Positions 36,078-44,753 of a DNA stretch of 64,000 nucleotides are shown piece after piece. The DNA comes from Pseudomonas laurentiana (GTDB lineage: Bacteria; Pseudomonadota; Gammaproteobacteria; Pseudomonadales; Pseudomonadaceae), in NCBI RefSeq assembly GCF_014648275.1, contig NZ_BMQU01000015.1, forward strand, positions 62,001 through 126,000. Reading direction: 5' to 3'. The notes below the pieces were generated by a model. That model had not been told where the DNA came from. It saw only the letters and a program-made list of their open reading frames with translations, and made no database searches. Made by a program: the position numbers and the translations under genes. Position 1 is the stretch's first letter, and every line of letters starts with the position of its first letter.

Positions 36078-37515
36078 CGCGGATCACCTGGTGCTGACGC
36101 AGGGTTGCGTCGAGCAGCAGGCTCTGGACGGGCAGCAGATCGCCGATCAATAGGTTCTGTAGCAGGGGGGTACCGTTGAAGCGGTTAGGCCCCAGATCCA
36201 CCTGGTTCAAGCCTTCGACCCGCACCACCGCCTTGCCGACCTGGCCCAGGGTGTTGCCACTGAGGATCAACGGGCCGGGCAGGGCGCTGGCGTTGCGCAG
36301 GCTGATGGCATACTCCGGGGTGTTGCCGATACGGTTGTTGATCAAGGTTGCCGCTGAGACGTCGCTGGCATCTATCGCACTGCCCTGGCTGCTGCCGATC
36401 AGGTTGTCGTCAATCAACAGGGGGGCCTCGGCAGTGGAGTGCACGCTGCGCAGCAGGATACCGTTGCCCCGGCTGGCGCCAATGCGGTTGCGGCTCAGCA
36501 TCAGCGCACCGTGTTGTTCACTGACCTCGATGGCCGCCTTGTTGGCGCCAAGGATCAGGTTGCCCTCGACCAGGGCCCGTGTGTTCCCGCGCAGGCGGAT
36601 GGCGCTGTTGTTGTCGACGCCGCGAATCTGGTTCTGGCTGACCAGCGCCTGGCTGTCGCGGATATCCAGGGCGTACTGCTGCGATTGCTCAAAGCGATTG
36701 CTGTCGAATTGGGCCAGCGTATGTTGCAGTTCTACCGCACTGAGTTCGTTGAACTGGCTGTTGCGGACCAGCAGCGTTGCCGGCCGGCTGTTGACGGGCT
36801 GCTGCACACTGAGCGCGGTACTCAGGCCGCGCGACAGGTTGGCGTTGTAGCCCAGGCGATTGAGGGTCGAGTTCAGGACCTGGGTGTGGCTGCCAGCCCA
36901 GGCCACCACGAACGGTCGCCAAGCACGGTCGGTGCTGCCGGGCTTGTCGCCCGCGACGCTTTCCAGGCGCGACTGGTTCAGGCCCAACCAACCCTGGTTG
37001 ATCAGCGCCGTACCGGAATAGCTGTACAGGTACAGGCTGGTGCCTTCGAGCAGCAGACCGCCGTCGCTGGCGATCATCAGCGGGTAACTGAGCAGGTAGC
37101 CGTCCTTGTAGCGCTTGAGGATGCGCTCGTCCTTGAGGGCATCATGCAGTTGCGCAAGGGTGACGCTGCCTCCGCGAATCAGTACCACCTGCGGGTGGTG
37201 CGCCTGATAGCCAGCAATGGCACGGAACAGGCCGTTATTGACGAAGGGCTCGAACGGCCAACTGCCGCCCTGGGAGGAGAACATCGGTTGCAGGCTGACA
37301 CTGCCCCGCCCGGCGGGACGGGGTCGCTCCGGGGGACTCATCTGCACGGCCTCGCGGGCCTGGGTTTGCAGCTGTTGCAGGTGTGCCTGATGCTCAACCG
37401 TGGCGACGGTGCTGAGCGACTGCTGCAACGGCAGGCTCTGGCTGGCGGCCTGAGCGCTGCTGGCCAGCAGCAGTGCCAGGCAAGGAAAGTAGAGGTGACG
37501 GGCAAACAAGGCCAT
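36052..37515 (-). CDS. algG: AlgG-like beta-helix protein lacking the epimerase His
   Basis: The 487-residue protein has a signal peptide (cut near SSAQA, residue 23) and a right-handed beta-helix with CASH-like repeats from about residue 200 (SQNQIRGVDNNSAIRLRGN and following coils). It is the homologue of AlgG, the periplasmic mannuronan C5-epimerase and scaffold. The catalytic DPHD motif of AlgG is replaced by DIRD at residues 284-287, so the catalytic His is an Arg. Epimerase activity is therefore unlikely, while a structural role in protecting the polymer remains possible. In the P. alkylphenolia epm cluster the AlgG homologue (EpmG) is required for multicellular structures. It is the last gene of the operon, 17 bases after algL. 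Confidence 0.8.
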   Translation of the reverse strand: MALFARHLYFPCLALLLASSAQAASQSLPLQQSLSTVATVEHQAHLQQLQTQAREAVQMSPPERPRPAGRGSVSLQPMFSSQGGSWPFEPFVNNGLFRAIAGYQAHHPQVVLIRGGSVTLAQLHDALKDERILKRYKDGYLLSYPLMIASDGGLLLEGTSLYLYSYSGTALINQGWLGLNQSRLESVAGDKPGSTDRAWRPFVVAWAGSHTQVLNSTLNRLGYNANLSRGLSTALSVQQPVNSRPATLLVRNSQFNELSAVELQHTLAQFDSNRFEQSQQYALDIRDSQALVSQNQIRGVDNNSAIRLRGNTRALVEGNLILGANKAAIEVSEQHGALMLSRNRIGASRGNGILLRSVHSTAEAPLLIDDNLIGSSQGSAIDASDVSAATLINNRIGNTPEYAISLRNASALPGPLILSGNTLGQVGKAVVRVEGLNQVDLGPNRFNGTPLLQNLLIGDLLPVQSLLLDATLRQHQVIRVNQVAAVQ

Positions 37516-37532
37516 GGCGGTTCGTCCTTGGG

Positions 37533-38648
37533 TTACGGCAGTTTGGGGTAGAACGGCTTGAGCGGGCCGCCGAGCTGGCTGTAGTTGTCGACATCGCCGT
37601 CTTCGCTGTCATACAGCTGACGGGCCAGGCGGTTGTCCGGGGCGCGTTGCAGAAACGGGATCAACCACGCCAGCTTGTACGGCGCGACATCGGTCTGTGA
37701 CTGGCCCTTGAGCTCCGGCAGGTTGTCGGGGTCAAGGATGCTGCGTGCGGCGAAGTTGGCCAGCAACTCCAGGGTGTGCTGGTCCTCACTGCTCCAGGGC
37801 AGGTGGTTGGCCCGCGCCGATTCGGCCAGCAGCACCAACGGCACCAGGGCGTACTGGCTGTAGGTCGCGGCCAGTTTGCTGCGCGCTACTTCCAGCGGCA
37901 GGTAGGCATAGCTGCCATCGCTGCCACGCACGGCCTGCTGCAGGCCCCGGCGCAGGTTACCGTCGGCCCACTGGATGAAGTCGTCGCGCTGCACCAGCAT
38001 GCCGGTCGCGGCAACCGCCCAGGCAGCCCAGTAGTCATGGTTGTTGAACCAGGTGAAACCCGGGGTCTGACGCGGCTGGTACTCACGAATGATCAGTTCG
38101 CCAAGGTGCTCGAACCAGGCTTTTTGCGTGGGCGTCAGTTGAACCTGACCATTGCTCGCGGCCTGGGTCAGCAACAGGTTCGAGGCCATGGCCGCAACCG
38201 CCCATTTACGCGCGGCCATACCGGTGCTGCTGGCGTCGGGGTTGAGCAGGGCGCCCGCCTGGGCCCAGTGCTCCAGCCACTGGTCCTGACAGGCCAGGGC
38301 CATGTTCGCTTCTTGTGGCGTTTTGGCCCGCAGGAAGCGTTTGTTGGCGTAGATCAGCCCGCTGATAAAGGCTTTCACCTGCTTGCCGACCTTTTCCGTG
38401 CCAGCGTCCGGGTCACTGCGCAGGGTAGATTTGCTGGCGTCGCTCTGGTCGTACTTGCTCTGCAGTTGCAGATTGCCGGTGTAGGGCGGTGGCGGCGCTT
38501 TGCTACAGGCCAGGCTGCGGTAATCGGCAATCATCGCCGACTGTGCGCTGGCCCGTGCCGGCCAGATCGAGGTGGCGGCCAGGCTACTGCCCAGGTGCAA
38601 CGCGGCGCACAGGCCAAGCCCGGCGACGCTCCAGCGTTTTACAGGCAT
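37533..38648 (-). CDS. algL: AlgL-like mannuronate/alginate lyase
   Basis: The 371-residue periplasmic protein has a signal peptide (cut near SLAA, residue 25) and the AlgL alpha-barrel. NNHDYWAAW at 202-210 carries the Asn and His of the active site; Arg256, Tyr263 and Lys65 (QSKYD) stand where P. aeruginosa AlgL has its Arg249, Tyr256 and Lys66. All catalytic residues that I can align are therefore present, although the region between is divergent. It would cleave polymannuronate by beta-elimination and clear stray polymer from the periplasm. Its start overlaps the algX end by 10 bases. Confidence 0.83.
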   Translation of the reverse strand: MPVKRWSVAGLGLCAALHLGSSLAATSIWPARASAQSAMIADYRSLACSKAPPPPYTGNLQLQSKYDQSDASKSTLRSDPDAGTEKVGKQVKAFISGLIYANKRFLRAKTPQEANMALACQDQWLEHWAQAGALLNPDASSTGMAARKWAVAAMASNLLLTQAASNGQVQLTPTQKAWFEHLGELIIREYQPRQTPGFTWFNNHDYWAAWAVAATGMLVQRDDFIQWADGNLRRGLQQAVRGSDGSYAYLPLEVARSKLAATYSQYALVPLVLLAESARANHLPWSSEDQHTLELLANFAARSILDPDNLPELKGQSQTDVAPYKLAWLIPFLQRAPDNRLARQLYDSEDGDVDNYSQLGGPLKPFYPKLP

Positions 38649-40042
38649 AGTCGGGTTTCCACTTCAGTGGCAGCAGTGCCGGGTTTGGTGGGCTCAAGAA
38701 ACACCGAAAGCAGGTTGGCGCCGGCGAATTCCTTGGCCTTGCTCAGTTCCAGGTAGTACTGCCCGCCAGTGACAGCCGCCTCGCGGCGGAACCAGACCTT
38801 GTCACGGGCGCCGTTGTCGTAATAGACAATGACGTAGAAGTCCTTGACGTTCTTGTCGCTGATCTTGATGTCGAGAAAACCCTGGCCACTGCTGAGGTTC
38901 TTGCGCGCCTCACCGGCATTGCTGAGCAGCTCGATGCGGTCGCTGACCTTCAAGGCCGGGTGCTGCACGTGGTTGCCGAGCACGGCTGTAGAGGTCGAGC
39001 AGCCGCCTTTGATCGCCGGAATCAGTTGCCGGTACATGAGCTCGGACTCCAATTGGTAGTTGGCGGGTAACTCCCAGATGATCAGCTTGGGTGGCGCCTT
39101 GGGCTTGTAGTTCTCCGAGAGCAGGTATTCCAGTAGTGAACCCTCCTGGCCGACGCCGGGAAGGGCGTAGTTGAGGATGTCCACTTCCAGGTACTGCTTG
39201 AGGTAGCCGTCGAAGTTGAACTGCTTGCTCTCGTCCTCACGCGCGGCCGCGTTACTGTCGCCGACCAGAATGACTTCCGGGTCTGGTGCTTCGTCGAACA
39301 GTGCATTGGCGTCGTCGGCCATGGGGATGGTCTGGTGGCCACGCACGTACTGGAAGCCATAGTTGTTGCCGCAGATGTAGCTCATCGCCAGGTTCAGGGT
39401 GCCGTCCTTGGGCACCATGACGCCGGGTTCAGTGCGGTACTGCTTTTTGCTCAGCTCGTTATAGAACGGTTGCCGCCGCACCTCTTCTGCCAGCAAGCGG
39501 GCGGTCGCCTCGGCGCCACTGGGGGTCCAGTGGTGGTCACGACGAAAGAAGTACTCGCCCTTGGGCGGGGTGCGCACCAGTTGCATTGTGTCGGGCACCA
39601 CCGCGCCGGCATTACGCAGCTGTTGCAGGTAATTGCTCAGGTTGCCGCTGGCCCGGGTGAAATCGAAGCCGTGCAGTTGGTTGGCGTAGAGCTTGTCGCG
39701 GTGCATCAGCCCACGGGTGGGCTGGATCGCCATGGCGACATGGATGCCTTGTTGGCGAAACGCAGCCATCAGCCGGGCAAACTCTGGACGCATCGGCGCC
39801 GGGATACCGAAATCGTTGGTCAGGTCGACCATCGAACGGAACAGCCAGCGATTCTTGCCCGGGACAATTTCACGCATCAGCTTCATGCGCCCTTCGGCGT
39901 ACTTCTGCGGGTCGCTCAGGGCGGGGCAGGTCATGCACTCAAGGCTCTCGCAGGCACCACGCTTGCCGGGTACAGTCGCCGTGGCGGGCAGGCTGAAGCA
40001 GGCAAGGACGGCTACAAGGCCCAGGGGGAGTAAAGTCTTCAT
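38639..40042 (-). CDS. algX: AlgX-like polysaccharide O-acetyltransferase
   Basis: The 467-residue protein has a signal peptide, a cysteine-rich beginning (CESLECMTCP), an SGNH-like domain with catalytic Asp169 and His171 (DHHW), and Ser263 in GDSN, followed by a C-terminal carbohydrate-binding region. AlgX transfers acetyl groups directly to mannuronate residues in the periplasm. The Ser context is GDSN, the classical SGNH form, rather than the GTS form seen in the AlgJ of this cluster. It lies between algF and algL. In classical alginate operons AlgX precedes AlgL as here, but both stand before algI. Confidence 0.83.
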   Translation of the reverse strand: MKTLLPLGLVAVLACFSLPATATVPGKRGACESLECMTCPALSDPQKYAEGRMKLMREIVPGKNRWLFRSMVDLTNDFGIPAPMRPEFARLMAAFRQQGIHVAMAIQPTRGLMHRDKLYANQLHGFDFTRASGNLSNYLQQLRNAGAVVPDTMQLVRTPPKGEYFFRRDHHWTPSGAEATARLLAEEVRRQPFYNELSKKQYRTEPGVMVPKDGTLNLAMSYICGNNYGFQYVRGHQTIPMADDANALFDEAPDPEVILVGDSNAAAREDESKQFNFDGYLKQYLEVDILNYALPGVGQEGSLLEYLLSENYKPKAPPKLIIWELPANYQLESELMYRQLIPAIKGGCSTSTAVLGNHVQHPALKVSDRIELLSNAGEARKNLSSGQGFLDIKISDKNVKDFYVIVYYDNGARDKVWFRREAAVTGGQYYLELSKAKEFAGANLLSVFLEPTKPGTAATEVETRLCL

Positions 40043-40083
40043 GTGCGCGATTCATCATCCTGTTGAATAAGGGCCGTGGTCAT

Positions 40084-40737
40084 TCACTCGCTGGGGTCAA
40101 TGCTGTTGGCCAGGCTCAGGCTGCGGTAGCCGTTGCCCTGAGGCAGCAGCACATAGCTGTAGGAGCGACCTTTCTTCAGGAACAGTTCCTCGAACCGGGC
40201 CACGTTCTGTTCCTCGACATAGGCGGCGAAGCCGATCTTGATTTCGTTGACCATGCGGCTGCCGGTCTGGTCCTTGCCCAGCGGGTCGACGATCACGTGC
40301 TTGCCGTCCACGGTTTTCAACGCCGCCTTGGCTGGTGTCAGGTTGTAGAAGGCCACCTGGGCTTTCTTTGGTTCGTTGACGTACTTGTCGGCAATCAGGG
40401 TCAGGCTGTTGCCGTCATAGACCACGGTACTGGCTGCGTTCTTGATCAATTGCGGTTCGATCGACTTGCTACCGACCGCGATCTTGTGTGTGCCGGCAGG
40501 GGTGAAACGGTAGCCGCTCAGTTGTCCGGGGGCGACCTTTTGCGGGGTTACCTTGCCGCTCAGGGTCACGTCGATCGTGCTGTTGCTCAGGTTCAATACC
40601 CGAACAAAGGCCGAGTCGGCCGGGGCCACGGCGTCGTAAAGGTCGGCGTTGCCTTCGGCGGCGAGCACCACCGGCGTGTTCAGTACGCCAAAGGCCAGGG
40701 CGCTGGCGGCCAGGAACTGTTGCAAGGTGCGGGTCAT
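40084..40737 (-). CDS. algF: AlgF-like alginate acetylation adaptor
   Basis: The 217-residue secreted protein has a signal peptide (cut near VVLA, residue 26) followed by two beta-rich domains (DSAFVRVLNLSNSTIDVTLSG; QVAFYNLTPAKAALKTVDG). AlgF connects AlgJ and AlgX in the acetylation machinery of the periplasm. It is not catalytic. AAAGGAAGATCCCC precedes the ATG. It comes 12 bases after algJ and 41 bases before algX. Confidence 0.82.
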   Translation of the reverse strand: MTRTLQQFLAASALAFGVLNTPVVLAAEGNADLYDAVAPADSAFVRVLNLSNSTIDVTLSGKVTPQKVAPGQLSGYRFTPAGTHKIAVGSKSIEPQLIKNAASTVVYDGNSLTLIADKYVNEPKKAQVAFYNLTPAKAALKTVDGKHVIVDPLGKDQTGSRMVNEIKIGFAAYVEEQNVARFEELFLKKGRSYSYVLLPQGNGYRSLSLANSIDPSE

Positions 40738-40749
40738 GGGGATCTTCCT

Positions 40750-41844
40750 TTAAAAGTGTTGGGGCTGGGCTGGGCGGCTGAGTGAACCGATCCGATGGGC
40801 AAGCAGGGTGCGCAGCGGGAACTCCCAGACCACGGTGTCGATCTGTGGGTTGGCCAGTTGGTCGCTTTGCAGGAATTGGGTCATGGCCTCGAAGGGTCCC
40901 CGGGCCTCGACGGCGACACTGAGCAGGTCACGGTTAAGCGCTTCCTTGAGGAAGCCGACGAAGTTCCAGTCATCGATCTTGCTGTAGCTGGTGCCGACCA
41001 ACAGCAGGCTCTGGTGTTCCTCGGCGAACAGCTCATCGGCGCTCTGCCCGGCCTTGAGGGTCTCGTAGACGGCGATCGAATTGGCACCGAACTGTGGGGC
41101 CAGAGGGCTTTGCCCAAACTGGATGTAGTTCATCAAGTCGCCCTTGACGACTTTTTCCGCCACCTTGTTCGACACGTAGCGTTCGTCACCGAGCAACTCT
41201 GGCCGCTGGCGGGCCAGTTCATAGGCGGTCAGGCGGGCACCTTCCGGGCTCCAGTGGGTGTCGGACTTGAGGAACAGTTCATGCCCGTCCAGGTGCTGCA
41301 GGAAGGTCGAGCGCACCGGCGTGACAGTGATGTGTCGCGCCTGCAGCTGGCTGACGAAGCGGTCATACAGGCTGACTGCCCGAGGGTCGAAGGGGCGCTG
41401 GGTATGAGCCGCATAGATGTCCAGCTTCATCGGCAAGGGCAGCACGATCAGGCGCTTGTTGTGCTGTTTGAGTTGCTGCTCGACCGCGGCAATTTTTGCC
41501 AGTTGCCCCTCAAGGTTGGCGTCCAGGTCGTTGGGTACGCGGTACTCCTGGTTGGTGTAGAGCCAGCCATCCTTGCCCAGCACCACACCTTTGGTGCCTT
41601 CGCCAAACAGTTGGTATTGGGCGTTGGCCCACAGTGCTACAGAGGGTTCGCGCAGGAAGAAACGCTTGTCGTAGGCCTGCTCGAACTTGCGCAGCAACTT
41701 GCCATCGACGAACAGCGTCCAGGCGTCGCTCTGGTTTTTGGCAAAACTGAAAACGGGCGGCAGCGAGTAGATGAACATCCCCGCCAACACCAGGCAGAAC
41801 AGAATGCCGTTGACCTTGCTTGCCGAGTTGAACACCGGGTACAT
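40750..41844 (-). CDS. algJ: AlgJ-like O-acetyltransferase
   Basis: The 364-residue protein has an N-terminal signal anchor (ILFCLVLAGMFIYSLPPVF) and an SGNH-like domain with Asp195-Thr-His197 (DTHW) and Ser288 in GTSYS, the same triad positions as known for AlgJ. It receives acetyl groups through AlgI and passes them on for O-acetylation of the polymer. All catalytic residues are present, so acetylation should work. AGGAGACTGCC lies before its ATG; it directly follows algI by 9 bases. Confidence 0.85.
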   Translation of the reverse strand: MYPVFNSASKVNGILFCLVLAGMFIYSLPPVFSFAKNQSDAWTLFVDGKLLRKFEQAYDKRFFLREPSVALWANAQYQLFGEGTKGVVLGKDGWLYTNQEYRVPNDLDANLEGQLAKIAAVEQQLKQHNKRLIVLPLPMKLDIYAAHTQRPFDPRAVSLYDRFVSQLQARHITVTPVRSTFLQHLDGHELFLKSDTHWSPEGARLTAYELARQRPELLGDERYVSNKVAEKVVKGDLMNYIQFGQSPLAPQFGANSIAVYETLKAGQSADELFAEEHQSLLLVGTSYSKIDDWNFVGFLKEALNRDLLSVAVEARGPFEAMTQFLQSDQLANPQIDTVVWEFPLRTLLAHRIGSLSRPAQPQHF

Positions 41845-41853
41845 GGCAGTCTC

Positions 41854-43281
41854 CTAGAACTGGAAGTACAGGAAGGGCGAGAAGGAGTGCGCAGCCAGGC
41901 TGCTCAGCGCCAGGCCGAAGCCGCACCACAGCAGCATGGCCTTGAGGCCGCCGACGTGGCGCATGAAGTAGTGCTCCTTGTTGCCGGCGTAATAGCGCAC
42001 GTTGTTGGTCCCGGCCAGGATCAGCCAGCACAGCGCCACCGCGGCGAAGGACATGGCCATCTTCGAGGCGCCGAGTACGTACAACTCCAGTGAGCCGACG
42101 CCGTTGAAGCCGAACAGTGCCTGGTAGATGTCCAGGCTATGGCGCAGGTCGTTGGTGAAGAACAACGGCATGCTGAGGATGATCAACAGCGCAGTGCGCA
42201 GGTTGCGGCCCAGGTGGTAGGGCGTGGTGACTTTGGTCGCCAGGTCGAATGTGCGTTCGATCACCATGCCGAAGCCGAAGAACAACCCCCAGCAGATGAA
42301 CGCGAAGCTGGCGCCGTGCCACAAGCCCGACAGCAGCATGGTGTAGACCAATGCGGGCAGGGCGCCGGCAATGCGTTTGCGTACCAGCGGCATGTACACG
42401 TAGTCGCGCAGGAAGTGCGCCAGGGTCATGTGCCAGCGGGCCCAGAACTCGGTGATGCTCTGCGAGACGTAGGGTTGGTTGAAGTTCTCCGGGAAACGGA
42501 AGCCCATCATCAAGGCCAGGCCCAGGGCCATATGGCTGTAGCCGGCGAAGTCGAAGTACAACTGCAGGGTAGAGACCACCAGGCCAAACCAGGCATCGCT
42601 CAACTGCAGGGTGCCCTCACTGACAAACAGCACGTTGATTGGCGCCAGTTGGTCGGCAATCAGCACCTTCATGATGAAGCCGAGCATGAACCGGCATACG
42701 CCCAGGGAGAACAGCTCCAGCGAATGGGTGCGCTGGCGCAGCTGCGGGGCCAACTGGCTGTAGCGCAGGATCGGCCCGGCCACCAAGTGAGGGAACAGGG
42801 CGACGAAAGCCGCGAAGTCGATGAAGTTGTTGGTCGGCGTGGCGTCCTTGCGGTAGATATCGACGATGTAGCTCAGGGCATGGAACACATAGAAGGAGAT
42901 GCCCAGCGGCAGGAAAATCGTCTCCAGGGTAAAGGTATTGATGCCCAGTGGCGCCAGCAGCGCGGCCAGTACTTCGGCGCCGAAGTTGGCGTACTTGAAG
43001 TAGCCCAGGGTCGACAGGTTGCCGATGATGCCGATCCACAACAGCCGAAATGCCCAGCGTTTGTCGCCGGCATCCAGGCGAGCCTTGATGCGCAGGCCGA
43101 ACCCGTAGTTCCAGTAGGTGATGGCAACGAACAGCAGCAAAAAGTCCGGACGCCACCAGGCGTAGAAGATGTAGCTGGCGGCCACGATCACCGTTGAACG
43201 CCACTGCGGCCGGGCAAGGAAGTAGACGGCCAGGAACAGCGGCAGGTAGAGGAACAGAAAGACGTTGGAGGCGAAGATCAT
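41854..43281 (-). CDS. algI: AlgI-like membrane-bound O-acyltransferase
   Basis: The 475-residue MBOAT protein has about ten or more membrane helices, with the conserved SGLWHGASF segment holding the catalytic His and LGYFKYANF and NQPYVSQSITEFWARWHMTL before it. It moves acetyl groups across the inner membrane to AlgJ/AlgX. In this operon it follows algE directly, whereas in the classical alginate operon algG, algX and algL stand between. The start MIFASNVFLFLYLPLF is the family start. Confidence 0.88.
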   Translation of the reverse strand: MIFASNVFLFLYLPLFLAVYFLARPQWRSTVIVAASYIFYAWWRPDFLLLFVAITYWNYGFGLRIKARLDAGDKRWAFRLLWIGIIGNLSTLGYFKYANFGAEVLAALLAPLGINTFTLETIFLPLGISFYVFHALSYIVDIYRKDATPTNNFIDFAAFVALFPHLVAGPILRYSQLAPQLRQRTHSLELFSLGVCRFMLGFIMKVLIADQLAPINVLFVSEGTLQLSDAWFGLVVSTLQLYFDFAGYSHMALGLALMMGFRFPENFNQPYVSQSITEFWARWHMTLAHFLRDYVYMPLVRKRIAGALPALVYTMLLSGLWHGASFAFICWGLFFGFGMVIERTFDLATKVTTPYHLGRNLRTALLIILSMPLFFTNDLRHSLDIYQALFGFNGVGSLELYVLGASKMAMSFAAVALCWLILAGTNNVRYYAGNKEHYFMRHVGGLKAMLLWCGFGLALSSLAAHSFSPFLYFQF

Positions 43282-43295
43282 CTCGGGGCCCGTCC

Positions 43296-44753
43296 TTAGT
43301 AGCTGATCACGACGCCGAGCGTCAGCTGGTAGTCATCGCCGGTGTCCAGCGCGTTACCTGCATTCAGGTAGCTGGCGCTGACCAGGGTGTTGACGTCCAG
43401 GTGTTTGCCGTCGATGGCCACCGGAAACATCTTCCAGTAGTAGTTGAGGTCGAGCATTTGCCCGACGGTCTTGCCACCGGTAGGGGTGCCTTGGTTGATC
43501 GCCTGGTTGCGCGCACTGCGCTGGTCGCCGTCGATGCGAATCGGCAGGGTACCTTCGGCGTCGCGCAGCTTGAGCTCGGTAAGTCGCAGGTCCAGAGCGC
43601 TGCGTGGGGTTGGCTGGGTTTCCAGAGCGAAGCCGTAGTAACTGAGGTTGCGCAGGTCCAGGCTGACAAAGGAACTGGTCAGGCGGGTGCTGTAGGAGCC
43701 CTGGCGGGTGATGCGGTCAGACTGGATGGTGTTCAGGCGAAAGCCATCGTTATCATCACTGGGCTTGTCGGTCAGGCCACCGCGCAATGCCACGCGGGGG
43801 GTCCAGGGCAGGTCGTGAAAGCGCTTGCCGATCTCGCCCAGCGCGGCCCAGCCGCGGGTACTGTGGCCGGTGCTGGTGATGCCCTTGCCGTCGGTGTTGT
43901 CGATCTCGCCGTCGAGCCCGGCCAGTTCCACGTGGTAGTCGCTGAACAGTGGGCTGACCTGCAAGTCATCGGCCTTGAAGAACAACCCGTAGCGCATGCC
44001 CGTGAAGTCGTAGCGGTCTTCGGGGTCGTGGCCGCTGTGGTCGTCTTCATGCATCAGGCGTACGCCCGCCCAGTTATGCTCGCTCCAGCGGTAGGCATAC
44101 TCACCCATCAAGTAGGTGGTGCGCTCTTCGCTGTCGGCCAGGGTGTTGACGTCACTGTTGTAGTTGTAGAACTTCTGCGCGACGGCGAGAAAGCCATGGG
44201 CGAAGGTGTCGTTGTAGTTGAAACGCAGCGACTCAAGGCTGTCATCCCACCAGATCCCGTAGTCGTCAAAGTAGCGCTGGCGGCCTGCTGACAGTGAAAA
44301 GCGCGGGTCGTCGCCCAGCAGGTTGCGTTTGACGTACAGTTCGCGCATTTCGGCGTACCAGCCTTCAGGCTGCTCACGGTCGACGCTGTTGGCGTTCTCG
44401 TTTTGCACGCTGATCGATTGGCTGGAGTCATAGTCCAGCCACAGGCGGCCGTAGACCTGCCACTTGGCCCAGCGTTTTTCCGGCGAGTACCAGACGAACG
44501 AGGGCTCATAGCGCAGGCTGTAGAACATTTCGCGACTACGACCGACCTGGGAGTTTTCCGGGCCGTAGCCGGTTTGCAGCGTAAGCTTGTTGAAAAACTC
44601 CGAGGTAATCACCGGCTCGCTGCCATCGTTGGCGGCAACCCGCACCGGCTCGTTGCTGTCGGCTTCCGGGCCGGTGATTTCTTCGGCAGCCAAGGCCGTG
44701 TAAACAGGGGTCAGGGCGAGCAGGGCGCCGAACAGGGAATGGTGCGCTTTCAC
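43296..44753 (-). CDS. algE: AlgE-like outer-membrane export porin
   Basis: The 485-residue protein has a signal peptide (cut near TALA, residue 22) and a beta-barrel with alternating aromatic strands, such as WAKWQVYGRLWLDYDSSQS and the end DDYQLTLGVVISY with a terminal Tyr. AlgE exports alginate through an 18-stranded arginine-rich pore. The gene begins with GTG, which overlaps the algK stop (GTGA), and AAGGAGG stands 6 bases ahead. It is followed by algI, a break from the classical order. Confidence 0.85.
   Translation of the reverse strand: MKAHHSLFGALLALTPVYTALAAEEITGPEADSNEPVRVAANDGSEPVITSEFFNKLTLQTGYGPENSQVGRSREMFYSLRYEPSFVWYSPEKRWAKWQVYGRLWLDYDSSQSISVQNENANSVDREQPEGWYAEMRELYVKRNLLGDDPRFSLSAGRQRYFDDYGIWWDDSLESLRFNYNDTFAHGFLAVAQKFYNYNSDVNTLADSEERTTYLMGEYAYRWSEHNWAGVRLMHEDDHSGHDPEDRYDFTGMRYGLFFKADDLQVSPLFSDYHVELAGLDGEIDNTDGKGITSTGHSTRGWAALGEIGKRFHDLPWTPRVALRGGLTDKPSDDNDGFRLNTIQSDRITRQGSYSTRLTSSFVSLDLRNLSYYGFALETQPTPRSALDLRLTELKLRDAEGTLPIRIDGDQRSARNQAINQGTPTGGKTVGQMLDLNYYWKMFPVAIDGKHLDVNTLVSASYLNAGNALDTGDDYQLTLGVVISY

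Noticed and set aside
37533-38648. Loss of the catalytic Arg in the AlgL-like protein.
   Set aside because: A first alignment placed Leu at the position. Aligning from the NNH motif with a 5-residue insertion puts Arg256 and Tyr263 in register, so the active site looks complete.
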